NCBI RefSeq assembly: GCF_019925205.1
Contig: NC_083566.1
Coordinates: forward strand, 8,990,001-9,054,000
Length of the DNA: 64,000 bases
From: Metopolophium dirhodum
Lineage: Eukaryota; Arthropoda; Insecta; Hemiptera; Aphididae
Direction of reading: 5' to 3'
Shown: positions 61,961 to 64,000 of the stretch, piece after piece
Layout of the letters: each line of letters opens with the position of its first letter
Position numbering within the stretch: position 1 is the first letter of the stretch
The notes under the pieces: model-generated
Seen by the model: only the letters and a program-made list of their open reading frames with translations
The model's database searches: none
Told to the model about the DNA's origin: nothing
Position numbers and translations under genes: made by a program

Positions 61961-64000
61961 TAACCTGACGGTGTTGTTGGTATCCTCCCCGCCCCCTCCT
62001 CGAATGACAGTTTAAAAAATATGAGTTTAAAAGAAAAATACTTTGTTCATTTTACATTTGCAAACGGTTTAATACAAAAAATATCGTATCTCAGTTGGGT
62101 TTATTATTTTATTTCCAACCTTATTATGCCTATGAAGCAGTTCCAGCTATTTCGCAATAAAATCGCTAGCTGCAAATAAGAAATTTCATTACAAAATTAT
62201 TTAAGTATGAAATAACTTGATCACAGGTTCACCGTAGGACCCGAATAAATATAGTATGAATGAAAATAAAGCTTTTTCGGTGAACACTTGAACTGATGTG
62301 TGTGTGAGTTTTTGTGTAAAACAAAATGCACTTTGTCAATGTCGAACACACGGAAAACAAATTGTACCGTCAACCTGTTCGTGTCTGCACAAGAAATACA
62401 CATTTTGTTTTTTATTTTTTTCTACCTCTAAGGCCATTCAAAAATTTCATTTTACCCCGAGGGCAACCTTATCATAATGTTTTTATTTCGGAGAGTAGCC
62501 GTGTTTCCCCACAGGGACCCTGAGCCACCTTCACGCCGAAAATATGAAATATGATTTATGAAAGACCCGACGGCAACCACATCCGTCCTACGCTCTTACC
62601 GCAAAACCGAATAACCCGTACGGTGTACATTCGAACGGCCGTGGCAGTGAGTCTTGATTATGAAGTATTGATTAAGTTTAGTTTTCTCATTTCTGTTTCC
62701 CGTCCCGTCGCTATTTCAGGAATTTCCGTTTTATAATAACGGCATAACAATATCATGCTCTTGTTTTCTCTCATTCTTCAGCTTTTCCAACCCTCATACC
62801 AACCCGCCGTCACACATGACTATCCCGTCTGATCTTCCCCTCCAGCCACTTCACGACAAGTAATACAATAAAAACAGCTTTATTAACCACTCAAAATGTA
62901 ATATAATATTCATTACGTGAAATTGATTTCCCTCAGCAGCCGCCAAATGCAATATTTGCGGCTCAACGTGGTTAAACCGTTTTCCCACTATAAATTTATA
63001 TCAGTATAGCCGCTATACCTATTTAACAATATATACATACTCTTATAACCGTTGAGTGCGCTATTTTGTTTTACTACCGCTTTTTTTTTTTTACACCCTT
63101 CAACCAACCCATTCTAACCATCGTTCTCGTTCAGTTGGTACTCAATTTTTGAATTAGGTTTAATCTCTAAGGAAACAACATCGTTTAAAAACTCGTTGAA
63201 CTATATTCCATAAAAATGGATTGAAACTTTTTGATCCCTTTCACGGGCTTGGTTGAAAGTTTTCTGTAAGGTTTCTCTTTGGTATAGTTAAAACTTGTTG
63301 GAGCTTACGGTATAATATAGTGGGCTTACGGGAAAATACTCTTGTGTTAGAAATGCATCGGATGTATGTATATGTAGGATAGTATTTAACGTAATTACTA
63401 TAAAAAATATTTTACTTACGAAAAAAGGATACCTACTTGATTGATTTTCAAAGTTTAAAATGTAATAAAATGAAATAAACGTGAACAATAAATGTATCAT
63501 AAATATTAAAAATAAAAACAATTTCAGTTAAAGACTTTCGAATTACAATGAAATATATATTAAAACAGTCACAACATGTTTACGTTAAAATGTGTATCTT
63601 ACTTACATTTTTAATTACTTATTTTTCAGTATTGGATCATATTAAAGAACACTTATAAACGAAAATGTATTTAAATATACTGGGATTTGTCTGTTGAAAT
63701 TAATATCACAGATATATAAATTTAATAATTAAACATAATCTATTTGAAATGCAACAGTAAAATAATTTTTTTTTTAACTGCAATAAATGTTTGAATAATA
63801 TCCAAACAGTTACTATACTGCAGTAACTAACTGAATCGATGATTGCAGAAACGGCATGAGTCAATTTTTTAAAACTTTTGGATAATTGATAAAAAGTGTA
63901 TAATTCAAATAATTGTGAAAAAAAATTCTTATTTAAAAATGAATCCTTTGTAGAAATATATTATGCACTGTTTATGACTGAAGCCGTTTTTCCACTCAAC
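61961..64000. other. Mixed DNA, no gene seen; GC-richer at 62440-62880
   Basis: The part from 62440 to about 62880 is richer in C and G (for example CCCGACGGCAACCACATCCG) and open in one + frame (62551-62736), but no domain or splice structure is recognised. From 63200 the sequence is AT-rich again to the end of the window. Confidence 0.45.

Noticed and set aside
1..64000. CRISPR arrays, bacterial operons, endosymbiont DNA or rRNA genes
   Set aside because: There are no spaced direct repeats of the right kind, no dense coding or ribosome-binding sites, and no rRNA-like sequence apart from the 5S-like SINE head.

Overview
This window is animal nuclear DNA, most likely from an aphid (Hemiptera, Aphididae). 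It is strongly AT-rich and full of short TAGGTA/TACCTA words, microsatellites and decayed transposons. It has no operons and almost no long open frames. The only confident coding sequence is one GC-rich exon on the + strand at 17090-17341, with canonical splice sites. It encodes a signal peptide and the start of the extracellular ligand-binding domain of a metabotropic GABA-B receptor, closest by recollection to insect subunit 2. I recognise no other exon of this receptor in the 46.6 kb downstream, so most of the window appears to be intron 1 of that gene, plus a noncoding upstream part.

Layout. 1-17 kb: noncoding upstream or 5' intron DNA with a SINE (3.4 kb), a TA-flanked MITE (4.8 kb), a CpG-rich islet (9.75-10.1 kb), a CT microsatellite (10.2 kb), a 616-bp foldback element (11 kb), a SINE with an exact target duplication (14 kb) and a TTA-flanked MITE (15.2 kb). 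17.1-17.3 kb: the receptor exon. 17.5-24.1 kb: a second tRNA-derived SINE, a degenerate tandem repeat, a SINE with a 5S rRNA-like head and another tRNA-headed SINE. 24.46-24.83 kb, minus strand: a candidate small secreted-protein gene with TATA box, initiator-like site, signal peptide and a 66-nt intron. 28-35 kb: an aphid-type interspersed repeat and two decayed Jockey-like LINEs, one on each strand. 45.4-45.9 kb: a TTAA-flanked inverted-repeat element. 52.7-53.3 kb: a full-length SINE followed by a 5'-truncated one with a perfect 12-bp duplication. 58-62 kb: microsatellites, one further repeat and a CpG-rich block with facing CA and GT tracts.

The genes do not form a pathway: the receptor exon stands alone and everything else is transposon-derived or non-genic, except perhaps the small secreted-protein candidate. 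The points most worth following up are that candidate gene, the shared 3' tail on SINEs with two different heads (class II tRNA and 5S rRNA), and the near-perfect hairpin that replaces the anticodon arm in the tRNA-headed family. Statements about families rest on memory and on reading the sequence; no search was run.
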